This document shows positions 24,651 to 37,455 of a stretch of DNA of 64,000 nucleotides, one piece after another. The DNA is from Xylocopa sonorina (Eukaryota; Arthropoda; Insecta; Hymenoptera; Apidae). The position numbers and the translations under genes are program-made. The stretch covers positions 3,711,473 to 3,775,472 of the forward strand of contig NC_135204.1 in the NCBI RefSeq assembly GCF_050948175.1, given 5' to 3'. Below the pieces are notes generated by a model. That model saw only the letters and a program-made list of their open reading frames with translations. It ran no database searches and had not been told where the DNA came from. The first letter of the stretch is position 1; every line of letters begins with the position of its first letter.

Positions 24651-25121
24651 TGTGAGTGATAAAAATTTATAAACACAGGTGGGAAGCAAAGAGAGGAACA
24701 GAGGGTGGTAATGGATTAATTGACTTGTGGCGGCGCGTGGCCGGATGCGCAGCGGATCGTCCCCAACTTCCGGCCGCGGTGATTCCTTCCTTTCCCTTTG
24801 CGGTTCCGAATCGAAAGCCGCAAGGACGCTCGAAAGGCGGAAACAAAGCTTTAACGTCGCTCATTGTCCTGGAAAATATTTATCGTGCCCCGACGACGAA
24901 GGGTACGAACTGCACGAAAGCTGGATTTCTTGAAAGCCTTCCGCATCCGTTGACCCACCCGTCTATAAATTCTTGACGGCACGGACGACGTATTGCCACT
25001 ACCGCCACGTGCTAAGATCGCTATAAACGTAAACTGTTAGAGCCTCTTTCGGATCGGCCAAGTTACTTGTATTCCGGTTCCTCGAATTTATAGTTTATAG
25101 AATTGCTTTCCTTGGTGTCAT
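24651..25121. other. CpG-rich island
   Basis: GC-rich with open frames in three overlapping registers (24656-24976); no recognised product. Confidence 0.35.
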
Positions 25122-25475
25122 TTCAATTGCAGTTCCATTAACAAGTAGATTCGTTCGAGTAATTGAAAACTAAAATGACGTCGATGCTTATGGTCATAAT
25201 TTTTGTACTAGTTCTGGTATTTAAAAATGGCCATTGTTGGAACTCTTTTACAACGAATAATTCTAGTTAGAATTTCAGAGTACAGTGGTACATTTGTTAG
25301 TTCAATTGCAGTTCTATTAACAAGTAGATTCGTTCGAGTAATTGAAAACTAAAATGATGTCGATGCTTATGGTCATAATTTTTGTACTAGTTCTGGTATT
25401 TAAAAATGGCCATTATTCGAACTCTTTTACAACGAATAATTCTAGTTAGAATTCCAGTGCACAGTGATACATTTA
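25122..25475. repeat. 179-bp direct tandem duplication
   Basis: TTCAATTGCAGTTC starts at 25122 and 25301. The copies are nearly identical through 'AACAAGTAGATTCGTTCG', 'GTCGATGCTTATGGTCATAA' and 'TAATTCTAGTTAGAATT', so the event is recent. Confidence 0.95.
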
Positions 25476-25630
25476 ATCTTCACTTATTCTTAGATTTTCA
25501 TCTATTTACAGAATAACTAATTTACATAATTTTCATAAATCAGATTGTTAATAATTAAAATAACAAGATACATCTGTGAAGCAACTCTCAACACCTACAA
25601 AAATGCCTGAAAGAGGAACGACATGATACA

Positions 25631-26300
25631 AATTCGAAACCCAAGTAGCGCAAGCAAACAATAATGCGAGCCAAAGTTCGACTCTCGATAAGTATCACGA
25701 GCTCATCAATCACGCGCGCAACCGCGTCGCGCCTCGCGAGTCAGTGGTACCGGAAGAAGGAAGGAAACGTGAAAAAATAAATAAAAAGCGAGCCGCCTCG
25801 CGACAAATGTCACTTCCGTTGCGAAGAATCCAGTGCGATGCAGCGTGAAATCGTGCGGCGGTCGTATTCCTTTGACGTGAGGTCGCGCCTGTGGATTTAT
25901 TAGGCGTAGCCTCGACTCGCCCGTTTTATCAGCGACGCGATCTCTTATCAGATGTACGCGTCCGAGGGTGGCGCGCGCTCGATGGGCGCCATATGGCCAA
26001 GAAGGGCAGCTGTTGATCGGATCGTGGGCTCATCATCGCCGCTGGCCCTAGCCAGCTCATGCTCGCCGTTTCTACTTGATTTGCAGATGGCACAATTCGT
26101 ATTTACGTGTACGTCCACGCGTGCCCCACGATGACGCAACGGTTCCTGCCTCACGATTCAAATTCCGTCGTGACGAATGAGTGGAACGCGGACGCGCGCA
26201 CGAGATCCGTCTCGCCAAGCCCCACGCAGTGGCGACTTTTCGGAAACGATGGGTTTCGTAAGGCAGATGGTTCGTCGAGAGGTTTGTTTTAACGCGTGTC
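25631..26300. other. CpG-rich island
   Basis: Strongly CpG-rich. Open frames on both strands (25948-26292) mirror each other and resemble nothing known. Confidence 0.4.
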
Positions 26301-29300
26301 TTGGTGCACTTGAAATTGAACTTAGATTTTGTTCATTTGGGTTACTGGTAGATGTTAGGATGTGGGAGTTAATTAAATGCGAATAGATTGTATTTGCTTT
26401 TTTTGGTTTTTGGTGGCTTTCACTGTTTTAATCTTGTTGCGATCGTCGAAGTTTGTTTGTCTTCGACGCACTCTTATTTCTTTGATGTCTGTTTAATTTT
26501 TATAGCGAATTGTATAACACAATCCTACCTATTTATTGATAACACAATCCTACGCGAAAATTCGTAAGATAAGTTGTAAGTATATTCAGTTTTATTAATG
26601 ATACTGCGAAAAAATTTTAAATTATTGCTTCTAATGTGCAAGAAAAATAAGATTGATGAGAAAACTGGCTATTTGTTAAGAAAATATTAGAGAGGATATA
26701 TTGTAGATCAGGAGTTAAAGGTTAATTGGGAACCGTTTCGACTGCTGGTTGCAGAAGACAAGAGCGAAGACGTTGGCTGTGCCTCATGGCATTATTATTA
26801 TCTATAACCAAATTTTTCTTTTAATTTATAAAAAATATGAATGAATGTAAGATTCGTAAGAGAATTAATTCTTTCAGTTTCCTCCATCATGGTCCCTTTG
26901 TGTCTATTTTAGAGACGAATAATTATCCTAATGGACAATAAAAAGTTAAATGTACAGTTACGATTTTTAAATGCAGCAGATTATATGAATGACATAACAT
27001 TAATTTTCAGTAAAGGGAAAATTAGTGCTCATAATTTCTTCGAAACGTGGTCTACACCTGAAAACCTCAAACACTTCTAATTAAGAGAGTTATGAAGGCT
27101 CAAGATATTTGTTTATAATGTATCGCAATTTATATTTGTCAGGATGCGAATTAAAGTTTTTCTGAAAATTTATATTCAATTTTCGAAACGAATCGTTCAC
27201 TCTTTAATCCCACAGAAGTAACAGAATTACGCGAAGCGGGAATGAATCAGTCTGTGTGATTCGATTTCCCAGGGACCGACGAGGCTCGCGATAAAAATCG
27301 TTTCAAAGGCATACGAAAATATTAACAGTTGCGCGGAGTCGATAAAAGAGATAACGAACGATCGCGTGCATGAAAAATAAGAGAACAGGCATGATAAAAT
27401 GTAACGGATGCCCTGTTTGCCCAGATAATCCTTTGATCCCTTTTATGTTGGCAAACAAATCCATTCCCAGTGCGGTAGCAGAGCTTTGCAAACAGGTGAT
27501 TCGAAAACCGCGGCATTTTAAAAGCCTCTAGCCAAACGTAATCGCGATGTATTGCAAATAGACTCCCCATTACCTTCATTTACCTTTGCTAGAATGAATT
27601 TCCGCTGATTTTAATTAATATTGCATCGTTATAAATATATCTGTCGCCCTTTTTCGATGCTAGCATACGAAGATAATTTTACTATTTTCTTCTCTTAAAA
27701 CGTAGATCGATGATCGGATCACTGTAGACTTATTAATTAGTTCAAAGGTTATGAAATTAAGTTGAAAATCTCAAATCTATGGTGTACATATATATGATTG
27801 TAGAAGTACATTCTTCATTTAAACAGTGAATTTGGTACAAACTGGTCATGAAAAAGTATTGGTGCGCTATTGTATTTATTTTTCTTCTTAAAATCTTATC
27901 AGACAATAACAGATACTCACGTGTGATTACAAAAGTTTAAATATTGAGAAATAAGATATAGAAATTGATTATAACAGTGTATTATTAAAAAGCGTAAATA
28001 TGCGTTCATACTGTTTGTAGCCTTTGTAGATTAATTTGTGATTCTGTAATTACAGCAATCAAAGTTTTCATGTTGTACAAAGAACTATACACTTTCAACA
28101 AAATAAATATTGTCATTATAAATATATTTCGATATTGATCTTTTTTTACACGTACGACATAGTATATATAGATATTCTTAACTAAGAGGTAGTTTTAATT
28201 ATTGGATAAGCAATAAACTCGTTTGTACTTCAATTATACGTAAATGACTCTCCTAAATATAAAATTCTCTCGCCTCATAATTCCAACAAACTAAATTAAT
28301 CAAATTACTTCATAACAATTATTAATTCCGTTCAAACTAATTTACAAATAAAAAGATTACGTATAACAATAACTATGCTAATAATTTAAATTTCTGACAA
28401 CACAATCCTACACGATACTTCACTTTCTACTAAATCATAAACTCATAAATCTTTAATCAAATATAAATACATATAACAGCATATATTATACATATAAAGC
28501 AATAGTTTATACACAACAGCAACAACACGAAACATAACTAATAAATGGGAAAGTAAAATCTTGATAGACAAATGCTAATCATAATATATTACTGCAGCCA
28601 TTACTTAATTATCACGATGTCATTGCAGGCACTAAACTGCAGAAAAAGCCTGGACGCTCACGTGACCGTACGCGTGCACTGTAATTAAAAGAAGATCACC
28701 TTCAGCCGTGTAGGTAAAATCGTCTGCGCTACCAACACGTACGAATGGAATCGTGGTACGCGTAAACGTGGAAAAGCATGTAACGATTATATCCAGTTGC
28801 GTGTTCGTCCACGTTCCATCCTGGCACACCTAACCATCCAGGCATCCCTTAACCGTTTGTTCAACCCTCCAGCCAGCGTGTGGCCAGTCAGTTAGTCAGT
28901 TAGTCAGATCCTGGCACGCGATCTACACATTTGATTCTGCCTTCAAACGATCCAATCCGTCTATTTATTGCTGCCCTGAGTTTCCAGTCCTCATTTCTAA
29001 TTCGAGGACCAAATTGAGCAATTCTCGTTGTATATTAAATTTGTATTTTTTAATCGATGGTTAATATGAACCAATGTTGTAGCTCTTTTCATTGGCATAT
29101 AGCTTCTTTTTATTTGTGAATTCTATTTTGTGAAATCTTATATTTCTTTTTTGGATTAAGAAATAGTAGAAATGGGACTTGGTTTAAGTATAGTCCTTTT
29201 ATGAAAGATTTTTAATTTATAGGATGCAATTTGTCTTATAAAAAAAGTAACCTAATTTACACTATTGTTTAAATTAATATTTGGAGCTGAAAGCGATGAT

Positions 29301-29640
29301 ACTTTTAGTAAATAAAGAAATGTAATTAAAGAGACAGTTATGAAATATATTATCAACAGAAGTAATCGCCATTTTGAAACAAAACTAAGAGATTCTCTAC
29401 CATTAATAGTATTTTAAACCAAATAACTAAAAAGTACAAATAAAAATTAAATAAACATTTTTTTCCTTGCATCAACTTTGAACAAATTCTTCTAATCTCA
29501 AAAATCTTCTCTAGAAAAATAAAAACCAAAATTGTCATGCCATCCAACAAATCCTTATTATTCTCTCGCAAAATTAAACCATTTACATTGCAAGCTGCAT
29601 CGATAAGTAATTTTGAGAATGAAAATAAAAGAAATCGTTA
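26301..29640. other. Mostly AT-rich non-coding stretch
   Basis: Two less AT-rich patches (27180-27580 and 28620-28930) interrupt the AT-rich DNA; neither contains a recognisable gene. A small CAGTTAGTCAGTTAGTCAG repeat lies near 28887. Confidence 0.4.
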
Positions 29641-30260
29641 TTATACAGTGTGAGTTACTTAAGTCGAACAGCCAGATTGATTGGTAAAATACATATGTTG
29701 CGTGTAAGAACGCTGACATCCAGGCACGTTCGAAGATGCTCGATAAAGGGGATGACAGACGAGAGGAGGATACAAATTTCGAGATTCCTCGCGGGTTTTT
29801 GTCTACTGGCGACGATTGCGCCTCTGAGCGTGAAAGGGAAGCCAGTTTTACTGGTTCACTTTGCAGATGCGGCTGCAGATGCAGCTGGTAGGATGGCTGC
29901 ATCTATATAGATAAAGCAGTTATGTCTATATGTCGTGTTTCGAGACACGGGACCGTGGCTTTCTCTATCCGGCCGACAAAAGGGCAGCCCACGGATAAAT
30001 ATGTAACTATAAAAAAGGATAAATACTCACGGTCAAGAGTCAATATTGTGAGAGAGCCCCGGTCAGGCATCGTTCTGTATAAGGCGGATCCCGTATTTAG
30101 GAAGCACCGCGCGCATTTTTATCCGCTTTCTAAGAAAGTATTTCCCTGACTTTTACCTACGCGCGGGAACCTTACCTTCCTCCGTTATTTTGCTTCGCGC
30201 GCTGTTTGTTTTCGCCCTCGCGTTTTCATTATTCGTCGCTCGAACGCGTGACGAAAATTA
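29641..30260. other. CpG-rich island
   Basis: GC-rich with weak open frames on both strands. No recognised product. Confidence 0.35.
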
Positions 30261-31635
30261 TTTTTCTTTTTTTTTGGGCAATGTAGAATTTTGAAATGTT
30301 GCAGAATCTGGTAAGGTTTCGATCCTTTTGTAAATTTAGAATAACCTATGTGATGTTGGTTTTTTTTAAGGGTTGTAGGGAGAAGACGATGTGTAATATT
30401 CTATTATAGTTTTAGGACAGTTTCGAGGAAAGTATTATTTGTAATTGTGCAAATTAATTTCTGTGTTTGTGCTTGATTTCTTTTGAAATTAAAAAGATTA
30501 TTGACGATATAAAAATATATCATAATTAAATGGTAAATGGAGTTTATTAAGAACTTAATGTTTGCAATTTTATCTTCTGTGGTTTCGATTACCAAATGAA
30601 TTTTAGCAATTTGAATGAACTTTTATGTAAATTGCAGAAGACATACATATCAGTTATTTTAAAAGTATCTAGTTCACTGTAAAATCATTATTTGTAGTTA
30701 AATGCACTTTTCAAAAATTCACTACTTCGTCGTTCAAGACTAAAATCTTGTAAAAATTAATTTCTTGAAAGTTTTCGAGCAAATGTTCATTACCCTTGCA
30801 TAGAGCAATTTTAGAACATTAATTTTAATGTTCCTTAATGTATCAGATATATTGACGTATCGCGTATCATATGTATTGAAATTTCAAGTTTCACGTGTCA
30901 TATCTAATATTGCATAAATATGTTAAAGAGAGAGAGAGGGAGAGAAAAGATTTGCTCTACAAATCTCCGTAGAAATAGATAGTAATTTATTTAAATTTTA
31001 AAAGTGTATAAAATCTAGCTCACACATAGAAATAATTTTTATCGATCTAACCTTCTGTTTTAAATAACATATTAAAAGGAAAAGATGGCAAAGAAGTTCT
31101 GGAAAAAACGCTTTCCTTTTTTGAATATAGCTAAATGATTAATTTAAAATTAGAAAATGGAAGTGGATGTTAGAATTTCTCTGGTATGTTTCTCGTTTCT
31201 AGATTTTGAGGCAGTTTCTTAAAGTAGCAAGTCTCAAATATTCACGAATAACATAAAATGTAGAATAATGAATTCCATCTACTAATTACGAAGCTTACAC
31301 TTGTATAACATGTTATAGCTACACAGGATGAGTCATTTAATTGTATCAAGTAAAGTTTACTGGAAAACTATTTAAAAAATCTTTGAAACAAACATTTTTT
31401 AGTATCAAGCAAAATTTGAAATCTAACAAGTAGTTTCCACCATTCTTCTATACAAAAACAAATTTACAGGTAAATTTAGGTGTTCCATTTGAAATAACTC
31501 ACTCTGCATAGCTAAATAACTTCCCTTACTTTTTCATTTCAAACAGAAAGCATGAAACAACAATTCCAATTCAGAAACTCAAGAAAAACATGCTTAACAG
31601 TATTTTCAAGCTGTAACCAAAAAATATATTCCTAA
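30261..31635. other. AT-rich non-coding stretch
   Basis: Contains a short (AG)n run near 30926-30946. Nothing else recognised. Confidence 0.4.
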
Positions 31636-32055
31636 TCACGCGTCAAATAATTCGTCATTATTTCGAAAAAGGGTGAAACTGCGAGAAAATGATTGTTCTT
31701 TTTATCGAAAAAACAAACGATCGTCGATAGGTGGTACACGTTGTCGCGTTGCGAGTACGTTCCAGCTGCGGATCGGGAAGCTATATAGGCAACACGGTGA
31801 TAAAATCTCCATGGCGGGCGTAGCAAGAAGATAACGAAATAAGCTCGATCGATGCGAAAGTTTCCCCGCTAAAAGCTTTCGGATCGCCGGTAAATTTGTC
31901 ACTGACCGATTATGGCGAGCAAAGAGAGAAAGAGCGGAGTAATCGTCGGCTCGCATCGCGGCCACATTACATATTAACTCCCAGCGAATTTTACATCGCG
32001 ACGAAATCCGTTTTTTATGCCCGCTAGATTAAGCTCGTCGACCGAGTTTCTGGTT
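31636..32055. other. CpG-rich island
   Basis: Directly adjoins the array that starts at 32056; open frames on the minus strand show no domain. Confidence 0.35.
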
Positions 32056-33130
32056 AGAACCGCGCTGCGCTTCCAGTCTCGCCTTCTGACTTAGGAATCT
32101 CGTTTGCAACCCCCTAATTGGACGACCAACGAATCGTGCGCGACGCGTCGATGCGTTCCACGTTCACGTTTGATAAGAATTGTATGCTGCTGGCGAACAA
32201 TTTCATAGAAATTGATGAATTATGGATCATTAAGGTGTAGCGATTTGTTGCAAGGAAAAGAAAATGAAGGACTTTTAGGAAATATTATGAATCTAAGGCT
32301 CTAGAACCGCGCTGCGCTTTCAGTCTCGCCTTCTGACGTAGGAATCTCGTTTACAACCCCCTAATTGGACGACCAACGAATCGTGCGCGACGCGTCGATG
32401 CGTTCCACGTTCACGTTTGATAAGAATTGTATGCTGCTGGCGAGCAATTTCATAGAAACTGATTTAAATGCGATTTATTAACTAGAATTATGGACCATTA
32501 AGGTGTAACGATTTATTATAAGAAACAGAAAATGGAGGACTTTTAGAAAATATTACGAATGTAAGGCTCTAGTATGTATTTTGTTTTTTTTTTAAATTCA
32601 ATTAATTGGAACTTTGATAATATTATTATAATTATTTGCTGTTTTTTCTTGTAGACTACTTGCTTTTCGTGTAATTTAATAAGGTACACGTTTGATAAGA
32701 ATTGTACGCTGCTGGCGAGCAATTTCGAGTTTTATAGAAATTGATTCAAATGCGATTTATTAACTAGAATTATGGACCATTAAGGTGTAGCGATTTGTTA
32801 TAAGAAACAGAAAATGGAGGACTTTTAGAAAATATTACGAATGTAAGGCTCTAGAACCGCGCTGCGCTTCCAGTCTCGTCTTCTGACGTCTGAATCTCGT
32901 TTACAACCCCTTAATTGGACGACCAACGAATCGTGCGCGACGCGTAGATGCGTTCCAGGTACACGTTTGATAAGAATTGTACGCTGCTGGCGAGAAATTT
33001 CGAGTTCTGGAGAAATTGATTTAAATGCGATTTATTAACTAGAATTATGAGTCATTAAGATGTAGCGATTTGTTGCAAGGAAAAGAAAATGAAGGAAGTT
33101 TTAGAAAATACAACGAATGTAAGGATCTAG
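32056..33130. repeat. Composite tandem array (three full units plus one partial)
   Basis: AGAACCGCGCTGCGCTT begins at 32056, 32303 and 32853. Each full unit has a CpG-rich head (GACCAACGAATCGTGCGCGA) and an AT-rich tail (AGGACTTTTAG). Between the second and third full units an extra fragment starting near 32687 (ACGTTTGATAAGAATTGTA) lacks the CpG-rich head. Two units end with a T-rich TTTGTTTTTTTT tail (near 32580 and 33138). The first unit probably extends from the adjoining island, making this a local amplification of island DNA. Confidence 0.93.
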
Positions 33131-33690
33131 TATGTACTTTGTTTTTTTTCAAATTCAATTGATGGGAATTTTGATAATAATGTTTTTATTTAGAATTTGT
33201 AAAAATCTATTTTTCATTATTTGCTACTTTTTCTCATAGACTACTTCCTTTTCGTGTAATTTCTTTTTTTAGTAAATTTATGGTTAAGTTTTATTCTAAA
33301 ATAAAATATGTAAATAGATATTACTCTTCATAAATTTACATTAATCAATCGTCAACATCTGTAATCGTAAAAAATCAGTAATTTGTTAGAATAACGATTC
33401 TACTTAAATTCTCGAAAATAATGATTTCAGATGCTTTGTGATATTGAGTTACGACGTTCTTATACTTTTACTAAGTCTCTTATACTTATCATTTAATATT
33501 TGTGTTATTATTGCAGCAAGCGAACGATACAACAGTTTAAGTTTGTGAAAGTTAATCATTTGTGAAACTTGTTCGCGTACACGCATATTTGAAATAACCG
33601 AATGGATCTTATAAAATAGTTTCAATATGGCGCGAGGAATTCCAATTAGAGAATCATAATTATGTTCAGACAGCACGTTCTCTTGTACAA
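33131..33690. other. AT-rich non-coding stretch
   Basis: Nothing recognised. Confidence 0.4.
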
Positions 33691-34250
33691 TTTAATTTCC
33701 GTTTCTTGCCACATTTGTGAGCGCGATTCCATCGTTAATTATTATCTACGAGCCCTCGCGAGTTTTCCACCTGTTCATTAAAGAGATGCATTATCTTTTT
33801 CAGCAACCCCCCTTTCACGGGTTCTTACAGAAAATGACTCGATGTACTTCTTTCAGTCGATTCCACCGCTGACTTTAATTCTACGCCGTTAACATAATTT
33901 ATTATTTACTTTCTGGCCGTCATTCTGGTTCCCTGCCATTACTCTGACAAGTTACAATTTATCTGATTAATTAATCGACTCTTAATGGCACTTCTTAATT
34001 GCCACATTGTGGTATCAATGCGGCGAACAGGATAATTGGCAAACTGGAAATTAAAATTCGTTAGAACGTGAAATCGTGCTTAATAATATTTCCTTCGTTA
34101 ATTCATTTTCGATTCGAATTTTTAATAAAAGACGTGGGATTTTAATTTATAATATTTCACGTATAGTGTTGCGCGTAATTATTAACGTAATTTATCTTAT
34201 CGGCATACGTGACTGATTTATTGCGGTTTTGTTTTACTGAATTTTTATTA
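33691..34250. promoter_or_regulatory. Candidate enhancer: homeodomain-core-rich, repeat-free segment
   Basis: Moderate GC, no repeats, no ORF, and many TAAT/ATTA cores: GTTAATTATTATC near 33735, CTGATTAATTAATCGACTC near 33964, CTTCTTAATTGCC near 33990, GATAATTGGC near 34031, GTTAATTCATTTTCGATTCG near 34098, TAATTATTAACGTAATT near 34176. Clustering of such cores without simple repetition is what insect developmental enhancers look like. Composition alone can yield TAAT in AT-rich DNA, so this is tentative. Confidence 0.25.
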
Positions 34251-34464
34251 AAGTACGAACTTGTTTTTTGTAAATTCATTGGGGTATTAATTGGAATTGT
34301 GAATATTTTAAAATTATAATTTAATAATAATTAAATTAGTTTTCTAAAGTCATTGGAGTTCAACGAACCTGTTTTATTTTTCTTTTTATTACTTGTATTT
34401 CATATTCAAAAGATTTTAGAAAACTTTGTTCAACTTTCTTCACTCAGCTGAGAATATGGTGTCT

Positions 34465-34580
34465 TAAAAAGATTAGAATAATAATAATAGTAATTTGTCA
34501 TAATAGTAATAATAATAATAGTAATTTGTAATAATAGTAATAGTAATTTATAATAATAGTAATAATAATAATAGTGATCA
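34465..34580. repeat. (TAA/TAG)n imperfect trinucleotide repeat
   Basis: Runs of AATAATAATAATAG separated by TAATTTGT(C/A)ATAATAG, making a compound microsatellite. Confidence 0.85.
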
Positions 34581-34936
34581 TAATTACATTGAGACAAAAC
34601 ATCTATATTAGACTTGATAGTGCTAGAATTCCTATTTCTGCCTCCTTTTTCTTAATAAACATGGTACTCTATATTTATCTGGATCATCAGATTATCATAT
34701 TTTTTGTTTATTACGTTAATATCACAAGAAATTAATAAAAAGAAAGAATGTCATTAAAATCCATGAAAAACTAGCTTTTCGATAAGTTCGACATAATTCG
34801 CATTGTATAATAAAATTACACGGAAACTAGCACGTACTAAAATTTTTATGCGTAATAAAATACTAAAAGTTAATATTTATTTTTAACCACATAATTGCAA
34901 ATTGTTACAAATATTTATATTTTAACAATCAAAAAA

Positions 34937-35008
34937 TCCCATATGGTCTAGTGGCTAGAATACCTGGCTTTCACCCAGGAGGCTCGGGTTCGATTCCCGG
35001 TATGGGAA
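34937..35008 (+). tRNA. tRNA-Glu-TTC: tRNA-Glu (anticodon UUC)
   Basis: A complete 72-nt cloverleaf. Acceptor arms TCCCATA (34937-34943) and TATGGGA (35001-35007) pair over seven bases, with discriminator A at 35008. The anticodon arm is CCTGG-CTTTCAC-CCAGG, giving anticodon TTC, which reads GAA and GAG. The T arm is CGGG-TTCGATT-CCCG. The internal Pol III promoters are intact: A box TGGTCTAGTGG at 34944 and B box GGTTCGATTCC near 34988. A T7 run at 35020-35026 is the Pol III terminator. No intron. The sequence is very close to what is known of insect tRNA-Glu genes. It stands alone, with AT-rich DNA on both sides. Confidence 0.98.
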
Positions 35009-35019
35009 ATGGTGATTAA

Positions 35020-35026
35020 TTTTTTT
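35020..35026 (+). terminator. RNA polymerase III terminator of tRNA-Glu
   Basis: Seven consecutive T residues 12 bases after the tRNA 3' end; four or more T on the non-template strand stop Pol III. Confidence 0.9.
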
Positions 35027-35980
35027 ATAATAAATTCATATTTTTTAAAAGTATAACTAGCGAAATCGAACCTTTTTTCTCAGTATATATTATTATTATC
35101 AAACGTATATATTTCTACCTTAGATATCTTTGCACATATTAATCCACAACATTTTGCATAATTTACATTCTGTAAATGCTAAGTATTTTCGGTGTAATGA
35201 CTGATATACGCATCTACTTTTACTGTATATATCGCTGTTCCATTGAAGGCAGTTGTAAGGTGATCTGGATGAAGTGAGTCAGAAGGGCGAGGACAGGGCG
35301 AAGAAGGACGGAGGAGGCTCTCGTTTCGGGTCTGCTTAAGTGGAGTCTTCAGTAAGCATTTACAATGGACGCGGGTGTAGTTTAGTCAGGTCAAAATTGT
35401 CTTATATAGAAATCGAAGGGCGAAAACGAGGACTTGGGAGAAACTGTTCGCGTTGTTATCCATCTAGTGGCGAGTGTGAGAGAATCGTCACATTGGTAAA
35501 AATTAAGTAGTCCATGTAATGAAAAAAATATCAAATATATATGAACAATATAATATATGTTCGATTGAATTTGCTTTTATATTGTCTTTGCATACATTTA
35601 TTACTTTTATGCTGTACTGTTTTGTTATATTAATTCTTATATATTTTATTGCCTCTTTTTAGTTAAAATGAAAGTTACAATTATATAAAAGGACCAAGTA
35701 ATATCAATTGTAATCTCAACTAATAACAACGAATAATTAGAAATATTAAATATAAATATTAAAAATTTCGAAAATAATACAAACGTAAGGCTCTAACATA
35801 TATTTCACACGTATTATTTTTGATGAAAAATTGTAGAAAGTCGATCGATCAAAATTCTAATAATTCAGTTCTTATTTGAAGTGTATAAAAATCTATCATT
35901 TTTCATTATTTATCTTAGTCTTAAGACTTTCAGATCGCACCAACGATTTACAAAAAATTCCAACAGTACCTCGAAAACTA
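35027..35980. other. Non-coding stretch with one GC-richer patch
   Basis: 35250-35500 is GC-richer (AGGGCGAGGACAGGGCGAAG; CCATCTAGTGGCGAG) inside AT-rich DNA and may be old transposon sequence, but no coding frame or repeat border is visible. Confidence 0.35.
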
Positions 35981-36410
35981 CCCTAATCACGAGGACACCT
36001 CGTTACTTCCATTCCACGTTTCAAGTCGAAGGTGCAATCTGCGAAATCTGTTCATCAGCGCGTCGTCGAGTTTGACGTTCGAATTTCGCTTTCCTCGTCC
36101 CGAAGTGACACGGCGGCTCAAGATCGAGACGCAGATCCCCGTGGGCAAACTTAAGAGGCGCGATCGCGCGCACAATCGAAAATAGAAACGCCCGTTAGGC
36201 TCGCAGGGCGATCGGTGCGGCGTTCAAGCTATTATTTCCGCAGAATGCAGGTGTTGCCTTCAGCAGACAGGACTAGAGGTCCTCGAGTAGAGTAGCATCC
36301 TACCCTAGATCAAAGATCCGTGCCGCTGCTCCATTCATCTGCCTGGCGAGCAGCCTAGTCGAGTGTGCCGTTATATACCGGGTGACACTCTACGCTACCG
36401 CTTTGTCTCC
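35981..36410. other. CpG-rich island
   Basis: GC-rich block with no persistent coding frame. TTATATACCGGG near 36371 is TATA-like. Confidence 0.35.
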
Positions 36411-37308
36411 TCTCTTCCTCGTCCACAAGTTCTTTTTTAAACTTGCGACCATGAAAGAACTTATCATTTAATACGTCGATCGTTATGGTGGTCATATGTG
36501 ACCGCAACTTGTTTCTCTTGCTGTGCCACAGGAGCAATATAGCAGTCCTACTAATTTTAGCCGCGAACTGCCACTGAATAGGAATCTATCAGCTATTTAT
36601 AATAGTTAAAGTTGAGTGAAAGTTGACATTAATGTATTTGTAACATCATTGCTAATTAGAGAATGCTTTGAGGTAAAATGTGCATTATTGAATAGTTATA
36701 GATTTCTGTTGGATCTAAAATGGAATGTAATTTTTACTCGTTGCGTCCTGAGTGAAATATGTAATTTCTGTGTGGTAGTCAACATGCTAAATTGTCATAT
36801 ATCAATTGTAAGTATGTATACAGGCGACAATTAAAACTCTCTTCCTCGTCCATAAGTTCTTTTTCGAATTTGCATTCACGAAAGAACTTATAATTTAATA
36901 CGTCGATCGTTATGGTGGTCATACATGACTGTGACTTGTTTCTCTTGCAGCGCCATTGTGGTCATCGATGACAGAAGCAATATAGCAGTCCTACTAAGTT
37001 TATACGAATTGTCACTGGATAGGAATGTATCAACTATTAATAATAGTTAAGGTTGAGTGAAATTTGACATTAATGTATTTTCAACATAATCGCTTATTAG
37101 AGTATTATTAGTGCTTTATAGAGTAGTATTAGTGTTTTAAAGTAAAATGTGCACTATTGAATAATTATAGATTTCTGTTGGATCTAAAATGGAATGTAAT
37201 TTTTATTCGTTGCGTCCTGAGCAAAACATGTAATTTCTGTGTGGTAGTCAACATGTTAAAATGTCATATATCAATTGTAAGTATGTACACAAGCGACAAA
37301 TAAAACTT
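36411..37308. repeat. ~427-bp direct tandem duplication
   Basis: Copies at 36411-36837 and 36838-37308 share the start TCTCTTCCTCGTCCA, the block AATACGTCGATCGTTATGG, a shared GTTGGATCTAAAATGGAATG and the end AGGCGACAA/AAGCGACAA. Copy 2 has extra inserts, including a duplicated GCTTTATAGAGTA-type stretch near 37100. The ORF in copy 1 (36616-36834) is not kept in copy 2. Confidence 0.93.
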
Positions 37309-37455
37309 ACGCAGCTTTGTTATCGATAAAACTGTTTGATAGTCAAAGTGCATTTATTTTGTTTAAATTTAATAGTTAATTTTAGAGTTGGAATGAACGT
37401 TATATATAGTTAAATAGTTTTGATGGATTTAATGGTGGGAATTTTGTATCTTCAG

